DNA of 64,000 nt from Streptomyces sp. NBC_00433 (lineage in GTDB: Bacteria; Actinomycetota; Actinomycetes; Streptomycetales; Streptomycetaceae): the NCBI GenBank assembly GCA_036015235.1, contig CP107926.1, forward strand, positions 992,001-1,056,000, in the 5' to 3' direction. Numbering within the stretch: position 1 is the first letter of the stretch; the number at the start of each line of letters is the position of its first letter. Made by a program: the position numbers and the translations under genes. Under the pieces are notes generated by a model. It ran no database searches and had not been told where the DNA came from. It saw only the letters and a program-made list of their open reading frames with translations. Shown here piece by piece: positions 30,278 to 38,736 of the stretch.

Positions 30278-31201
30278 ATGCACATAGCACGTAGACATCT
30301 GCACAGCTCCAGGCCCCTGCACAGCTCCGCCGCGGCCGCCGTCCTGGCCGCCGCGCTCCTCGCCACCGCGACCGGCTGCTCGTCCGGATCCGGCGACGGC
30401 GGGTCGAAGCCGCTGGAGGCACTGCGGCACCTACCTGCCGACGCCAACGCCGCGAAGCAGGTGACCTACGCCGACAACGTCCGGATACGGAAACTGAGCG
30501 CCGCCGACCCGGAGCGCTTCAAGACCGTCGCGCAGTCCGCCAGCCCGCTGCTGAACAGCTACACGGTCGGACCGTGGGGGCTGATCCTCAAGGAGTCCCG
30601 GATCGACACCACCGTCGACTCCGCCGCGGCGGGCCACTGGGACGGCTCCTTCGACGCGGCGGCCGTCACCGCGTCCCTGAAGAAGAGCGGCTACACCTCG
30701 GCCGAGCAGGACGGCGGGCAGGTCTGGAAGCCGGCGGACTCCGGCCCGGCCCTCGCCGTCTCGGACGACGAGATCAGGTACGCCACGGACGCCGCCCACT
30801 TCTCCGCGACCGACCCCGGCCACGGCGCCTCCCTGGCCGACAAGCAGGAATACCGGCTCGTCACCGGCTGCCTCGGCGACGTCTACCGCGCCGACTTCAA
30901 CACCTTGTCCACCACCGAGCCGGTCCGCCTCTCCGCCCTCGGCCAGCAGGCCGACGACTCGGGCAGGAACACCGAGGTCCTGTGCGTGGCGGTCAAGGAC
31001 CAGGCGACCGCCGACCGCCTGGCGGCCGAGCTCCGCTCGGTCGTCAAGGACAGGGCCCCGCGCTTCGACGGCACGACGGTGACCGTCACCAAGGGCGACC
31101 GCCCCGTGGTGCGCGCCGCCGTCCCCGACACCGCCGCCCAGCGCCCGGGCCGGCTCTTCCTGACCGATTACCAGCTGTGGATGGCGGTCGGCAAGGTGTG
31201 A
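30278..31201 (+). CDS. Secreted lipoprotein of unknown function
   Basis: 307 residues. A signal peptide with basic N-region and hydrophobic core ends in the lipobox LLATATGC (lipidated Cys34), followed by a flexible SSGSGDGGS linker. The rest is a soluble domain with no motif I know; two Cys (in VTGCLGDVY and VLCVAVKD) may form a disulfide. Probably anchored on the outside of the membrane. No operon partner. Confidence 0.85.
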   Translation: MHIARRHLHSSRPLHSSAAAAVLAAALLATATGCSSGSGDGGSKPLEALRHLPADANAAKQVTYADNVRIRKLSAADPERFKTVAQSASPLLNSYTVGPWGLILKESRIDTTVDSAAAGHWDGSFDAAAVTASLKKSGYTSAEQDGGQVWKPADSGPALAVSDDEIRYATDAAHFSATDPGHGASLADKQEYRLVTGCLGDVYRADFNTLSTTEPVRLSALGQQADDSGRNTEVLCVAVKDQATADRLAAELRSVVKDRAPRFDGTTVTVTKGDRPVVRAAVPDTAAQRPGRLFLTDYQLWMAVGKV

Positions 31202-31218
31202 CGCGGCCCGCACCGCGC

Positions 31219-31738
31219 CGGTAGGCCGCACCGCGCGGGCCCGGCGGGCGCCGGGCCGATCCGGGTCCGCGCCGCTTCCGGCGGCCTGGCGGTGCACACC
31301 GCCGCCGGCGGCTTCCACCAGCACCAGCACACCACCGCCCCGCCCTCGGGCGCCCTGGCGGGCGACACCGATCCGCTCGCCCTCGGGGTGCACCGCGCCC
31401 GCCGGGGCGGCGACGGGGGCGCCGCGCTGCCGCCGTATGTGCGGCGGGACGTGGACGGCCGGGTGCGGGACGCCCTGCGGACGGCCGCGGCAGCCGGCGG
31501 CATGGTGCTGCTCACCGGCGACTCGACCGCGGGCAAGAGCCGTACGGCGCTGGAGGCCGTACGGGCGGTGCTGCCCGGACATCTGCTGCCGGCACCGCCG
31601 CGGGCGGAGGGCGAGCGGTGGTTCGCCGAGGCGCTGGACAAGGGGGACGAACGGGCCCGCGAGCCCCTCTCCGAGCTGCGGGCGCACCTGGCGGGCATGC
31701 GGGCCGAAGCCGGTGGCGGCACGCCCTCGTCGTGACGC
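31219..31738 (+). pseudogene. Remnant of a P-loop/TPR-type regulatory NTPase gene
   Basis: Open frame from before GTG 31292 to 31735 with a Walker A motif in LLTGDSTAGKSRTALEAV after LPPYVRRDVDGRVRDAL. That pattern belongs to long Streptomyces proteins with a P-loop domain followed by repeats, usually several hundred residues longer. Here the sequence passes directly from LPGHLLPAPP to what looks like the end of a repeat domain (RWFAEALDKGDERA). The upstream part (RIRVRAASGGLAVHTAAGG) also looks genuine but has no start codon. I read this as a copy with a large internal deletion; a short functional protein is not excluded. Confidence 0.5.
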
Positions 31739-32068
31739 CGGCCGCGGGCCCGCCGTCCGGGCCGCGGCCGCCCGCGGCCCCGCGGGCTTCGTGATGCGGG
31801 ACCTTCCGGGCTGCGCGAAGCTGGAAGCCGAACGGGAGACGCCACCGCGGTGCGCGCGACCGTGCCGGGTGGAGGTCTTCCCGGCCCCGGCCGCAAGGCG
31901 GCCACCGGAGCCGCCACCGTACGCGTGCCCGCGGGGCGGTCCGTGGCCGGGCAGCACGACGCCGGGCGGACCCGCGCCCTGGGCGATGCCCTGCCGGGCC
32001 GCCCCCGGCCGCTCCCGATTCCCCGATTGATGCCGTCGATGTGCTCGCTATCGTGAGGAAACCGCACC
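31739..32068. other. Non-coding stretch
   Basis: 330 bases, very G+C-rich. I see no gene with a ribosome site. A short frame around 31,850-32,000 vaguely resembles the end of a secreted glycosidase but is too weak to call. The last 30 bases (CTATCGTGAGGAAACC) probably hold the ribosome site of the hydrolase gene. Confidence 0.4.
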
Positions 32069-32896
32069 ATGCCTTTCATCACCGCGAAGGACGGAACCGA
32101 AATCTTCTACAAGGACTGGGGGTCGGGGCAGCCCGTCGTGTTCAGCCACGGCTGGCCGCTGACCGCCGACGCGTGGGACCCCCAGGCGAAACTGGTCGTG
32201 GACAACGGCTTCCGCGCGATCGCCCACGACCGGCGCGGGGGCGGCCGGTCCGGGCAGCCGTGGGACGGGAACGACCTCGACACCTACGCCGACGACCTGG
32301 CGTCGCTGATCGAGGCTCTCGACCTGCGGGACGTCGTCCTGGTGGGGCACTCGACGGGTGGCGGCGAGGTGACCCGCTACGTCGGCAAGCACGGCAGCGA
32401 CCGGGTCGCCAAGGTCGTCCTGCTCGGCGCGATCCCGCCGCTGATGCTGAAGACGGCGGACAATCCCGAGGGCCTGCCGATCGAGGTCTTCGACGGGATA
32501 CGCGAGGGGGTCGCGACCGACCGCTCGCAGTTCTACGAGGACCTCAGCGCCGCCTTCTACGGTGACAACCGGGACGGGTCGACGGTGACGCGGGGCACCC
32601 GTGACGCCTTCTGGCTGTGGTCGATGACCGTGGGGATCAAGGGCGCGTACGACTGCGTCAAGGCCTTCTCCGAGACCGACCTCACCGAGGACCTCAAGCG
32701 GTTCGACGTCCCGACCCTCATCGTCCACGGCGACGACGACCAGATCGTGCCCATCGTGGCGGCGGGCGCCAAGTCCTCGAAGCTGGTCAAGGACGCCACC
32801 TACAAGGTCTACGAGGGCGCCCCGCACGGCCTGGCGATGGTCCCGAAGTTCGCCGACCGCTTCAACGCCGACCTGCTGGCCTTCCTCCGCGGCTGA
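32069..32896 (+). CDS. Alpha/beta hydrolase, cofactor-free chloroperoxidase type
   Basis: 275 residues, the usual family length. The oxyanion region FSHGWPL, nucleophile Ser95 in GHSTGGGE, Asp224 in GDDDQIVP and His253 in APHGLAM make a full triad. Enzymes of this group were named non-haem haloperoxidases but act naturally as esterases or perhydrolases. GTGAGGAAACC before the ATG serves as ribosome site. No functional link to the neighbours is apparent. Confidence 0.93.
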   Translation: MPFITAKDGTEIFYKDWGSGQPVVFSHGWPLTADAWDPQAKLVVDNGFRAIAHDRRGGGRSGQPWDGNDLDTYADDLASLIEALDLRDVVLVGHSTGGGEVTRYVGKHGSDRVAKVVLLGAIPPLMLKTADNPEGLPIEVFDGIREGVATDRSQFYEDLSAAFYGDNRDGSTVTRGTRDAFWLWSMTVGIKGAYDCVKAFSETDLTEDLKRFDVPTLIVHGDDDQIVPIVAAGAKSSKLVKDATYKVYEGAPHGLAMVPKFADRFNADLLAFLRG

Positions 32897-33043
32897 CCGG
32901 GCCGCCCGACCCCGTGGGGCCGCCCTGCCGCGATCGCCGGCCCGGCGTCCCCACCTCGTCCGCTACAGGACCGCGGCGACGCGATCGTCCGCGGTTCACC
33001 TCCGCACCTCCCGTATCCACGGCGGCTCACCGCATAGCGTAAG

Positions 33044-33059
33044 CGTACAAATCGGTACG
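33044..33059. promoter_or_regulatory. Inverted repeat upstream of the DHA2 exporter gene
   Basis: CGTAC, 6 bases, GTACG (33044-33059), 27 bases before the GTG start, next to a possible -10 (TAGCGT at 33035-33040). The layout is that of a repressor operator, TetR-like in type, but no such regulator gene adjoins. Confidence 0.45.
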
Positions 33060-33085
33060 TAACGCGACAGCGGGAGCGACTGAGC

Positions 33086-34594
33086 GTGGATCGCAAGTGG
33101 TGGACTCTGATCGCGGTGTCGGTGGCGACCTTCATGCTGCTGCTCGACATCACGGTGGTCAACGTGGCGCTGCCGTCGATCCGCAAGGATCTGGACGCCA
33201 GCTTCACGGACCTGCAATGGGTGCTGGACGCCTACGCGTTGACCCTCGCCGCGCTGGTGCTGACCGCCGGCTCGCTGGCCGACCGGCTGGGGCGGCGGAA
33301 GGTCTTCTCCTACGGGCTGGCGATCTTCTCGCTGGCCTCGCTGCTGTGCGCGCTGTCGCCCGACCCGACGTTCCTGAACATCGCGCGAGCGATCCAGGGA
33401 GTCGGCGGGGCCGCCATGTTCGCCGTGTCGCTGGCCCTGGTGGCGCAGGAATTCCCCGCGGGCAGGGAGCGGGGGGTGGCGATGGGGTGGTACGGGGCGA
33501 CGATCGGCGTGGCGGTGGCGATCGGACCGCTGGTCGGCGGGGCCCTGACGGATTCGCTCGGCTGGGAGTCGATCTTCTACCTGAACGTGCCGATCGGCGC
33601 CGTGACGCTGCTCGTCACCTTCACCCGGCTGCGCGAGAGCCGCGACCCGCACGCCACACGGGTCGACTGGCCGGGTGTGGCGGCGTTCAGCGCGTCCCTC
33701 TTCCTGCTGGTGCTGGCCTTGGTGCGGGGGAACGACGAAGGGTGGACCAGCACGCTGATCCTGGCGCTGCTCTCGGCGTCCGCGGCGCTGATGGCCGCTT
33801 TCGTCTGGATCGAACTGCGGGTGCCCGAGCCGATGCTTCCCATGCGGCTCTTCCGGCGACACGCCTTCACCGGCGTGCAGTTGGCCGCTTTCGGGGTGTC
33901 CAGCTCGCTCTTCGCGCTGTTCCTCTACCTCACGCTGTACATGCAGAACTACCTGGGCCTCACACCCTTCGGGACCGGCCTGCGCTATCTGCCGGTCACC
34001 GCGGTGAGCTTCCTCGCCTCGCCGATCGCCGGACTGCTGCTGTCGCGGGTGCCGGCCCGGGCGATGCTCGGCACCGGCCTGGCGGCGATCGGGCTGGGCC
34101 TCTACCTCATGGGCGGTGTCGCCCCGGGCGACGAGTGGACGACGCTGCTGCCCGGGTTCGTGATCGCGGGCGCGGGAGTGGGGCTGATCAACCCGGTGAT
34201 CGCGGACGTGGCCGTGAGCGTGGTGCCCAAGCAGCAGAGCGGGATGGCGGCCGGCATCAACGACACCTTCCGGCAGGTCGGGATCTCCGTGGGCATCGCC
34301 GTCTGGGGGGCGATCTTCGTGGCCCGGGGCGCGAGAGCGGTCCGCGAACTGGCGGCGGGGACGCCCGCGGCGAGCGGGGGGCATCCCCACGAACTGGTCG
34401 AGGCCGCGTCGTCGGGGAATCTGGACATGGTGCTGGCCGCCTTTCCGCCGCAGTCGCGCAAGGCGGTCGCGAACGCCGCCCGCGACGGCTTCCTCGCCGG
34501 ATTCAACGAGGTGCTCTTCCTCGGCTCGATGGTCTGCTTCGCCGCCGCGATCCTGGCCGTGTGGCTGGTCAAGGAGAGCCAGATCGAACGCTAG
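33086..34594 (+). CDS. DHA2-family (14-TM) multidrug MFS exporter
   Basis: 502 residues, almost wholly hydrophobic, with motif A-like GSLADRLGRRKVF, motif C-like ATIGVAVAIGPLVGG and the N-terminal LLLDITVVNVALPSI of EmrB/QacA proteins. It would export drugs or metabolites at the cost of the proton gradient. The start is GTG 33086 with GCGGGAG about 10 bases upstream. The only regulatory sign is the inverted repeat just upstream. Confidence 0.94.
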   Translation: MDRKWWTLIAVSVATFMLLLDITVVNVALPSIRKDLDASFTDLQWVLDAYALTLAALVLTAGSLADRLGRRKVFSYGLAIFSLASLLCALSPDPTFLNIARAIQGVGGAAMFAVSLALVAQEFPAGRERGVAMGWYGATIGVAVAIGPLVGGALTDSLGWESIFYLNVPIGAVTLLVTFTRLRESRDPHATRVDWPGVAAFSASLFLLVLALVRGNDEGWTSTLILALLSASAALMAAFVWIELRVPEPMLPMRLFRRHAFTGVQLAAFGVSSSLFALFLYLTLYMQNYLGLTPFGTGLRYLPVTAVSFLASPIAGLLLSRVPARAMLGTGLAAIGLGLYLMGGVAPGDEWTTLLPGFVIAGAGVGLINPVIADVAVSVVPKQQSGMAAGINDTFRQVGISVGIAVWGAIFVARGARAVRELAAGTPAASGGHPHELVEAASSGNLDMVLAAFPPQSRKAVANAARDGFLAGFNEVLFLGSMVCFAAAILAVWLVKESQIER

Positions 34595-34654
34595 GGCCTC
34601 CCCCGGCTCACCGGCTCCTCGGCGTCTCACGGAACGGCCGCCGGGGGGCGGTCA

Positions 34655-34667
34655 TAGAATTCGTCGG
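34655..34667 (+). promoter_or_regulatory. -10 box suggesting a leaderless transcript
   Basis: TAGAAT at 34655-34660 ends 7 bases before the GTG at 34668, the same layout as before 30278. Confidence 0.5.
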
Positions 34668-35309
34668 GTGGCTGCTGAAGACGACGCCTTCACGGCGCTG
34701 AGCGTGCTGAGCGATCCCGTACGGCGGAAGCTCTACCGGCATGTCGCCGCCTCCGCACGGGAGGTGGGGCGGGATGCCGCCGCGGAGGCGGTCGGGGTCT
34801 CCCGGTCGCTCGCGGCCTTCCATCTGGACAAGCTGGTCGCGGCCGGGCTGCTCGCCGTGTCCTTCCGGCGCCTGTCGGAACGCACCGGCCCGGGTGCCGG
34901 GCGGCCGGCGAAGATGTACCGGCCGGCCGGCGGCGAGCACACCGTGTCGCTGCCGCCCCGCTCCTACGACACCGTGGGCCGGCTGCTGGCGGAGGTGGTG
35001 GAGAAGGCCGGCCTTGACCGGGAGTTGCAGGCCGCGGCGAGGGCCGCGGGGGCGGCGGACCCGGACGCGGCGGACGGCGACCTGGTCGGGGTGCTCCGCG
35101 CCCGCGGCTATCTGCCGTACTGGGACGGCGGGACGCTGCGGCTGAAGAACTGCCCCTTCCACGCCCTCGCGGACGACTTCCGCGCGCTGGTCTGCGGGAT
35201 GAACCTGGCGCTGATCGAGGGCCTTGCCCCCGAGGGGTGGTCGGCGGACGTCGAGCCGTGCCCCGGCGGGTGCTGCGTGGCCCTCAGGTCTAAAACAAAT
35301 TCTGATTGA
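34668..35309 (+). CDS. ArsR/SufR-like winged-helix regulator with a cysteine cluster
   Basis: 213 residues. The N-terminal winged helix (LSVLSDPVRRKLYRHVA, VGVSRSLAAFHLDKLVAAGLL) is followed by a domain with Cys162 (in NCPFHALA), Cys176 (in VCGMNLAL) and Cys198, 202 and 203 (in PCPGGCCVAL). This spacing resembles SufR-type repressors that bind an iron-sulfur cluster. It may sense iron, oxygen or redox state. It probably shares an mRNA with the DUF3291 gene that starts 32 bases later. Confidence 0.88.
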   Translation: MAAEDDAFTALSVLSDPVRRKLYRHVAASAREVGRDAAAEAVGVSRSLAAFHLDKLVAAGLLAVSFRRLSERTGPGAGRPAKMYRPAGGEHTVSLPPRSYDTVGRLLAEVVEKAGLDRELQAAARAAGAADPDAADGDLVGVLRARGYLPYWDGGTLRLKNCPFHALADDFRALVCGMNLALIEGLAPEGWSADVEPCPGGCCVALRSKTNSD

Positions 35310-35341
35310 CTATAGAGATCGGGCCTTGCCATGCTGACCCC

Positions 35342-35806
35342 ATGACTGGCTTTCATCTCGCACAGGTCAACGTGGGCCGCAGCGTCGCCCCGGTGGGCGG
35401 CCCCGAGTTGGCCGACTTCATCGCCCAACTGCCCGAGATCAACGCGCTGGCCGACCACGCGCCCGGATTCGTCTGGCGCATGGTCGACGACGGCGGCGAG
35501 GACTCGACCGCGCTGCGCCCCGACGGAGACGACGACCTGCTCCTGATCAACTGCTCGACCTGGGAGTCGGTCGAAGCCCTCAAGAACTTCGCCTACCACA
35601 CCGACCACCTGCGTGTGCTGAGCCGCCGCCGGGAGTGGTTCCAGCCCATGGCCGGCCCGCACCAGGCGCTGTGGTGGGTCCCCGCCGGCCACCGCCCGAG
35701 CGTGGGGGAGGCGATGGAGCGGATCGGGATCCTGGCCGAGCGGGGTTCGGGCCCGCTCGCCTTCACCTTCCGCGACCCGCACCCGGCACCGGTCGCGGCG
35801 ACGTAG
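35342..35806 (+). CDS. DUF3291 domain protein
   Basis: 154 residues covering a full DUF3291 domain (FHLAQVNVGRSVAPVG, NALADHAPGFVWRMVDD, CSTWESVEALKNFAY, WWVPAGHRPSVGEA), a fold related to ABM-type alpha-beta barrels. Function unknown. I start at ATG 35342, where the domain begins; an upstream TTG (35306) is unlikely. It follows the cysteine-rich regulator and ends 6 bases from the convergent methyltransferase gene. Confidence 0.88.
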   Translation: MTGFHLAQVNVGRSVAPVGGPELADFIAQLPEINALADHAPGFVWRMVDDGGEDSTALRPDGDDDLLLINCSTWESVEALKNFAYHTDHLRVLSRRREWFQPMAGPHQALWWVPAGHRPSVGEAMERIGILAERGSGPLAFTFRDPHPAPVAAT

Positions 35807-35812
35807 ACCGGT

Positions 35813-36643
35813 TCACCGGGTCGGGGCGTCGTCGGGCTTCCGCCCCCAGGCGGTGAGCATGCCGGCCGACAGCGCGGCGCACGCGTCGGAGTCCAGATAC
35901 CTCACCGCCGCGTCGACGGCCGCGCCGTCGACCAGCCCGGTGGCGAGCATCGCGGCCCTGCTGCGCTCCCAGGTGTCCGCCCAGAAGCGGCTGATGGGCG
36001 AGCCCGGCAGCAGCGGCGGCACATGGATCTCGGCGGCGACGGACACCAGCCCCGCCCCGCGCAGCAGTTGGGGATACGACGGCACCCAGGAGACGTCGGT
36101 GCCGATGCCCGCCCGCAGCCCCTGCCACATCGCCCGCATCACCGCTGTGTACGGCGTGCCGGGCGTACGGTCGCTCGTCAGGTCGACGGCGTCGCTGAGC
36201 ACCAGCACACCGCCGGGTGCGACGAGGTCGGCCAGGGCCGCGATCAGCTCGTCGTGCTCCGGCAGGTGCATCAGCACGAAGCGCGCGTGGACGAGCCGGA
36301 AAGTCCCCGGGATCGCCCCCGGGGCGGTGATGTCGGCCTCCAGGACGTCAAGACCGGGCGCGGGCCGCTCGGCGAGGAAGCGCACATCGCGGTCCACGGC
36401 GAGCACGCTCGCCACCCCGGCCTCCTCCAGCAGCCGGCGGGAGACCGTACCGGTGCCGGCGCCCACGTCGAGGCAGTGCCATCCCGGACCGGCCCCGAGG
36501 GACCGCAGCCGCGCCACCGTGAAGTCGTCGTAGGCCAGCGCCCCGAAGTCGATCCGCTCGCCCTCGCCCACCTGCCCCGGGCGGAAGACGGCCTCGCCGT
36601 AGCGGCTGCCTCGCGGCGCGGCACCGCCGGAGGCGGCGGTCAC
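35813..36643 (-). CDS. Class I SAM-dependent methyltransferase
   Basis: 276 residues with motif I CLDVGAGTGTVSRRL, the acidic residue in LAVDRDVRFL and LVHARFVLMHLPEHDE as post-motif region. Resembles stand-alone methyltransferases of unknown substrate common in actinomycetes. Starts at GTG 36643, no strong ribosome site. Not linked to the PKS locus. Confidence 0.85.
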   Translation of the reverse strand: MTAASGGAAPRGSRYGEAVFRPGQVGEGERIDFGALAYDDFTVARLRSLGAGPGWHCLDVGAGTGTVSRRLLEEAGVASVLAVDRDVRFLAERPAPGLDVLEADITAPGAIPGTFRLVHARFVLMHLPEHDELIAALADLVAPGGVLVLSDAVDLTSDRTPGTPYTAVMRAMWQGLRAGIGTDVSWVPSYPQLLRGAGLVSVAAEIHVPPLLPGSPISRFWADTWERSRAAMLATGLVDGAAVDAAVRYLDSDACAALSAGMLTAWGRKPDDAPTR

Positions 36644-36806
36644 CTCGCGACCGATACGGTGCCGGGCCCGGGGGGCCGGTGCGGCGGGTCGTCGAGCACG
36701 TTCATCCGGACCTCTTCACGCCGTGGGGCGGCGACCCCGAACCGGGCCGCCGCCCCACAGATCCTCCGCCGGCAGCCGCCGGCCCGGCCGAGGCGCGCCG
36801 TCCCGC

Positions 36807-38342
36807 TCAGCGCACGTCGCCCATGAGGGCGACCACCCTGCGCCGGTACATCCAGACCGCGTAGCCCGCGACACAGGCCAGGATTCCCTCGAAGGCCACC
36901 ATGCTGGTGCCGTTCAGATCGACGCCGGCCAGCGACAGCAGGCTCGTCGTGCAGTCGCCCGCGGTGACGGCGAGGAACCAGACACCCATCATCTGGCTGC
37001 CGTACTTCCTGGGCGCCATCTTCGTGGTCACCGACAGGCCGACCGGGGACAGGGCCAGCTCGCCGACGGTCTGGATCATGTAGATCGACACCAGCCACAT
37101 CGGGCTGACCCGCGTACCGTCCGACGCCAGCGCCATCGGCACGACGAAGACCAGGAAGGAGGCGCCGATGAGGAAGAGGCCCACGGCGAACTTCACCGTC
37201 GTGCTCGGCTCCCGGTTCCGGCGCGCCAGCCACACCCACACCCAGGCGATGACCGGGGCCAGCGCCATGATCCACAGCGGGTTCACCGACTGGTACCAGG
37301 AGGAGGGGAAGCCGAAGCCGAACAGCGTGCCGCTGGTCTTCGCGTCGCCGAAGATCGACATCGTCGACCCGCCCTGGTCGTAGATCATCCAGAACACGGC
37401 GGCGGCCACGAAGAACCAGATGTAGCCGCTCATCCTGGACTGCTCGGTCGGCGACAGCTCCCTGTCGCGCTTGATGCGCACCAGGACGCCGACCGGGATG
37501 ACCAGGCCGATCACGGTGATAGGCACCAGCGCCCAGTTGAGCGTGTAGACGCCGGTGGCGATCAGCACGCCGTAGGCGGCGGCCGCGGCGACCAGCCACG
37601 CCAGGCCCTTGCGCAGGGTCGTGTCGCGCTCGGTGCGGCTCAGCGGCTTCGGGACGACGCTGCTGCGGTCGCTCAGGTGCCGGGTGCCCAGCAGGAACTG
37701 GACCAGGCCGAGGGCCATGCCCGCCGCGGCCAGCGCGAAGCCCAGGTGCCAGCTGTAGTTCTGGCCGACGGTGCCGATGACCAGGGGCGCGGCGAAGGCG
37801 CCGATGTTGATGCCCATGTAGAAGACGGTGAAGCCGCCGTCGCGGCGGGGGTCGTCGGGGCCGTCGTAGAGGTGACCGACCATCGTCGAGATGTTGGCCT
37901 TGAGCAGCCCGGAACCCATCGCGACCAGCGCCAGGCCGCCGAAGAAGGGGCCGTCGCCGGGCAGCGCCAGCGTCAGGTGCCCGGCCATGATGATCCCCGT
38001 GGCGATCACGACGGTCTTGCGGGGGCCCCAGACGCGGTCGCCGAACCAGCCGCCCGGCATCGCCAGCAGGTAGACCATCGCCAGGTAGATCGAGTAGATC
38101 GCGGTGGCCGTGGCCGCCGTCATGGCGAGGCCGCCGCCCTGCGAGCCCTTGCCGGCCGCAGGACCGCCGGCGATCAGGTAGAGCGGCAGCAGCGCGCGCA
38201 TGCCGTAGAAGCTGAAGCGCTCCCACATCTCGGTCATGAAGAGCGTGGCCAGGCCACGGGGGTGGCCGAAGAAGCCCTTCGCACCGCCCGGAGCAGCGGG
38301 ACTGCTCTGCCGGGCGGCGTCCTTTGTCAGGCTGGACGCCAT
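36807..38342 (-). CDS. POT/PTR-family proton-coupled oligopeptide transporter
   Basis: 511 residues with about 14 membrane segments. The POT signature is present near the N-terminus (FMTEMWERFSFYGMRALL, the E-x-x-E-R-F motif) and in FTVFYMGINIGAF. It imports di- and tripeptides with protons. I use ATG 38342, 8 bases after CGAGGA. The open frame extends further upstream without support. Single gene, divergent from the metallophosphoesterase. Confidence 0.94.
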   Translation of the reverse strand: MASSLTKDAARQSSPAAPGGAKGFFGHPRGLATLFMTEMWERFSFYGMRALLPLYLIAGGPAAGKGSQGGGLAMTAATATAIYSIYLAMVYLLAMPGGWFGDRVWGPRKTVVIATGIIMAGHLTLALPGDGPFFGGLALVAMGSGLLKANISTMVGHLYDGPDDPRRDGGFTVFYMGINIGAFAAPLVIGTVGQNYSWHLGFALAAAGMALGLVQFLLGTRHLSDRSSVVPKPLSRTERDTTLRKGLAWLVAAAAAYGVLIATGVYTLNWALVPITVIGLVIPVGVLVRIKRDRELSPTEQSRMSGYIWFFVAAAVFWMIYDQGGSTMSIFGDAKTSGTLFGFGFPSSWYQSVNPLWIMALAPVIAWVWVWLARRNREPSTTVKFAVGLFLIGASFLVFVVPMALASDGTRVSPMWLVSIYMIQTVGELALSPVGLSVTTKMAPRKYGSQMMGVWFLAVTAGDCTTSLLSLAGVDLNGTSMVAFEGILACVAGYAVWMYRRRVVALMGDVR

Positions 38343-38736
38343 GGGTCGGTCCTCGTTCGCTCGGGACGTGCCGGTGGAGACGCACGCCCGGGTGGGGGGT
38401 CGATCACTGATGCTGGACTCGCCAGCCCCGTATCCGAAGTGGCTTATCCCTGTCCGTCCACAAAAGGACACTGAATGCCAGTACGGGTGATTCATAACTT
38501 TATGGCGTCGCACGACGTGGTATATGACGGGTTGAGACTCGTCTCACATTGCCGACACGCAGGCTTTGACCTGCGGAAAGGCCGGCTGACGTCATCGCCG
38601 ACCGCCCCACCCACGGAATCGCACACGATTCGAACACCGGGTGGCGGCGGACCGCGGCCGGCCGGGTCGGCGACGACACGGCGGCGGTGACGGAGGTGCG
38701 GGCCCCTGCCGTGACGGCGGCGGCTAGAGTCCGCTC
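38343..38736. promoter_or_regulatory. Divergent intergenic region, transporter / metallophosphoesterase
   Basis: 394 bases without a gene. The part near 38450-38540 is relatively A/T-rich and probably holds the transporter promoter. A small hairpin (CGCAGG, 6 bases, CCTGCG, near 38560-38577) lies in the middle. TAGAGT at 38725-38730, 6 bases before the ATG at 38737, looks like a -10 box for a leaderless transcript of the right-hand gene. Confidence 0.5.

Noticed and set aside
31850..32056. Possible end of a secreted glycosidase
   Set aside because: Only a vague resemblance (AATVRVPAGRSVA); no start, no further homology.
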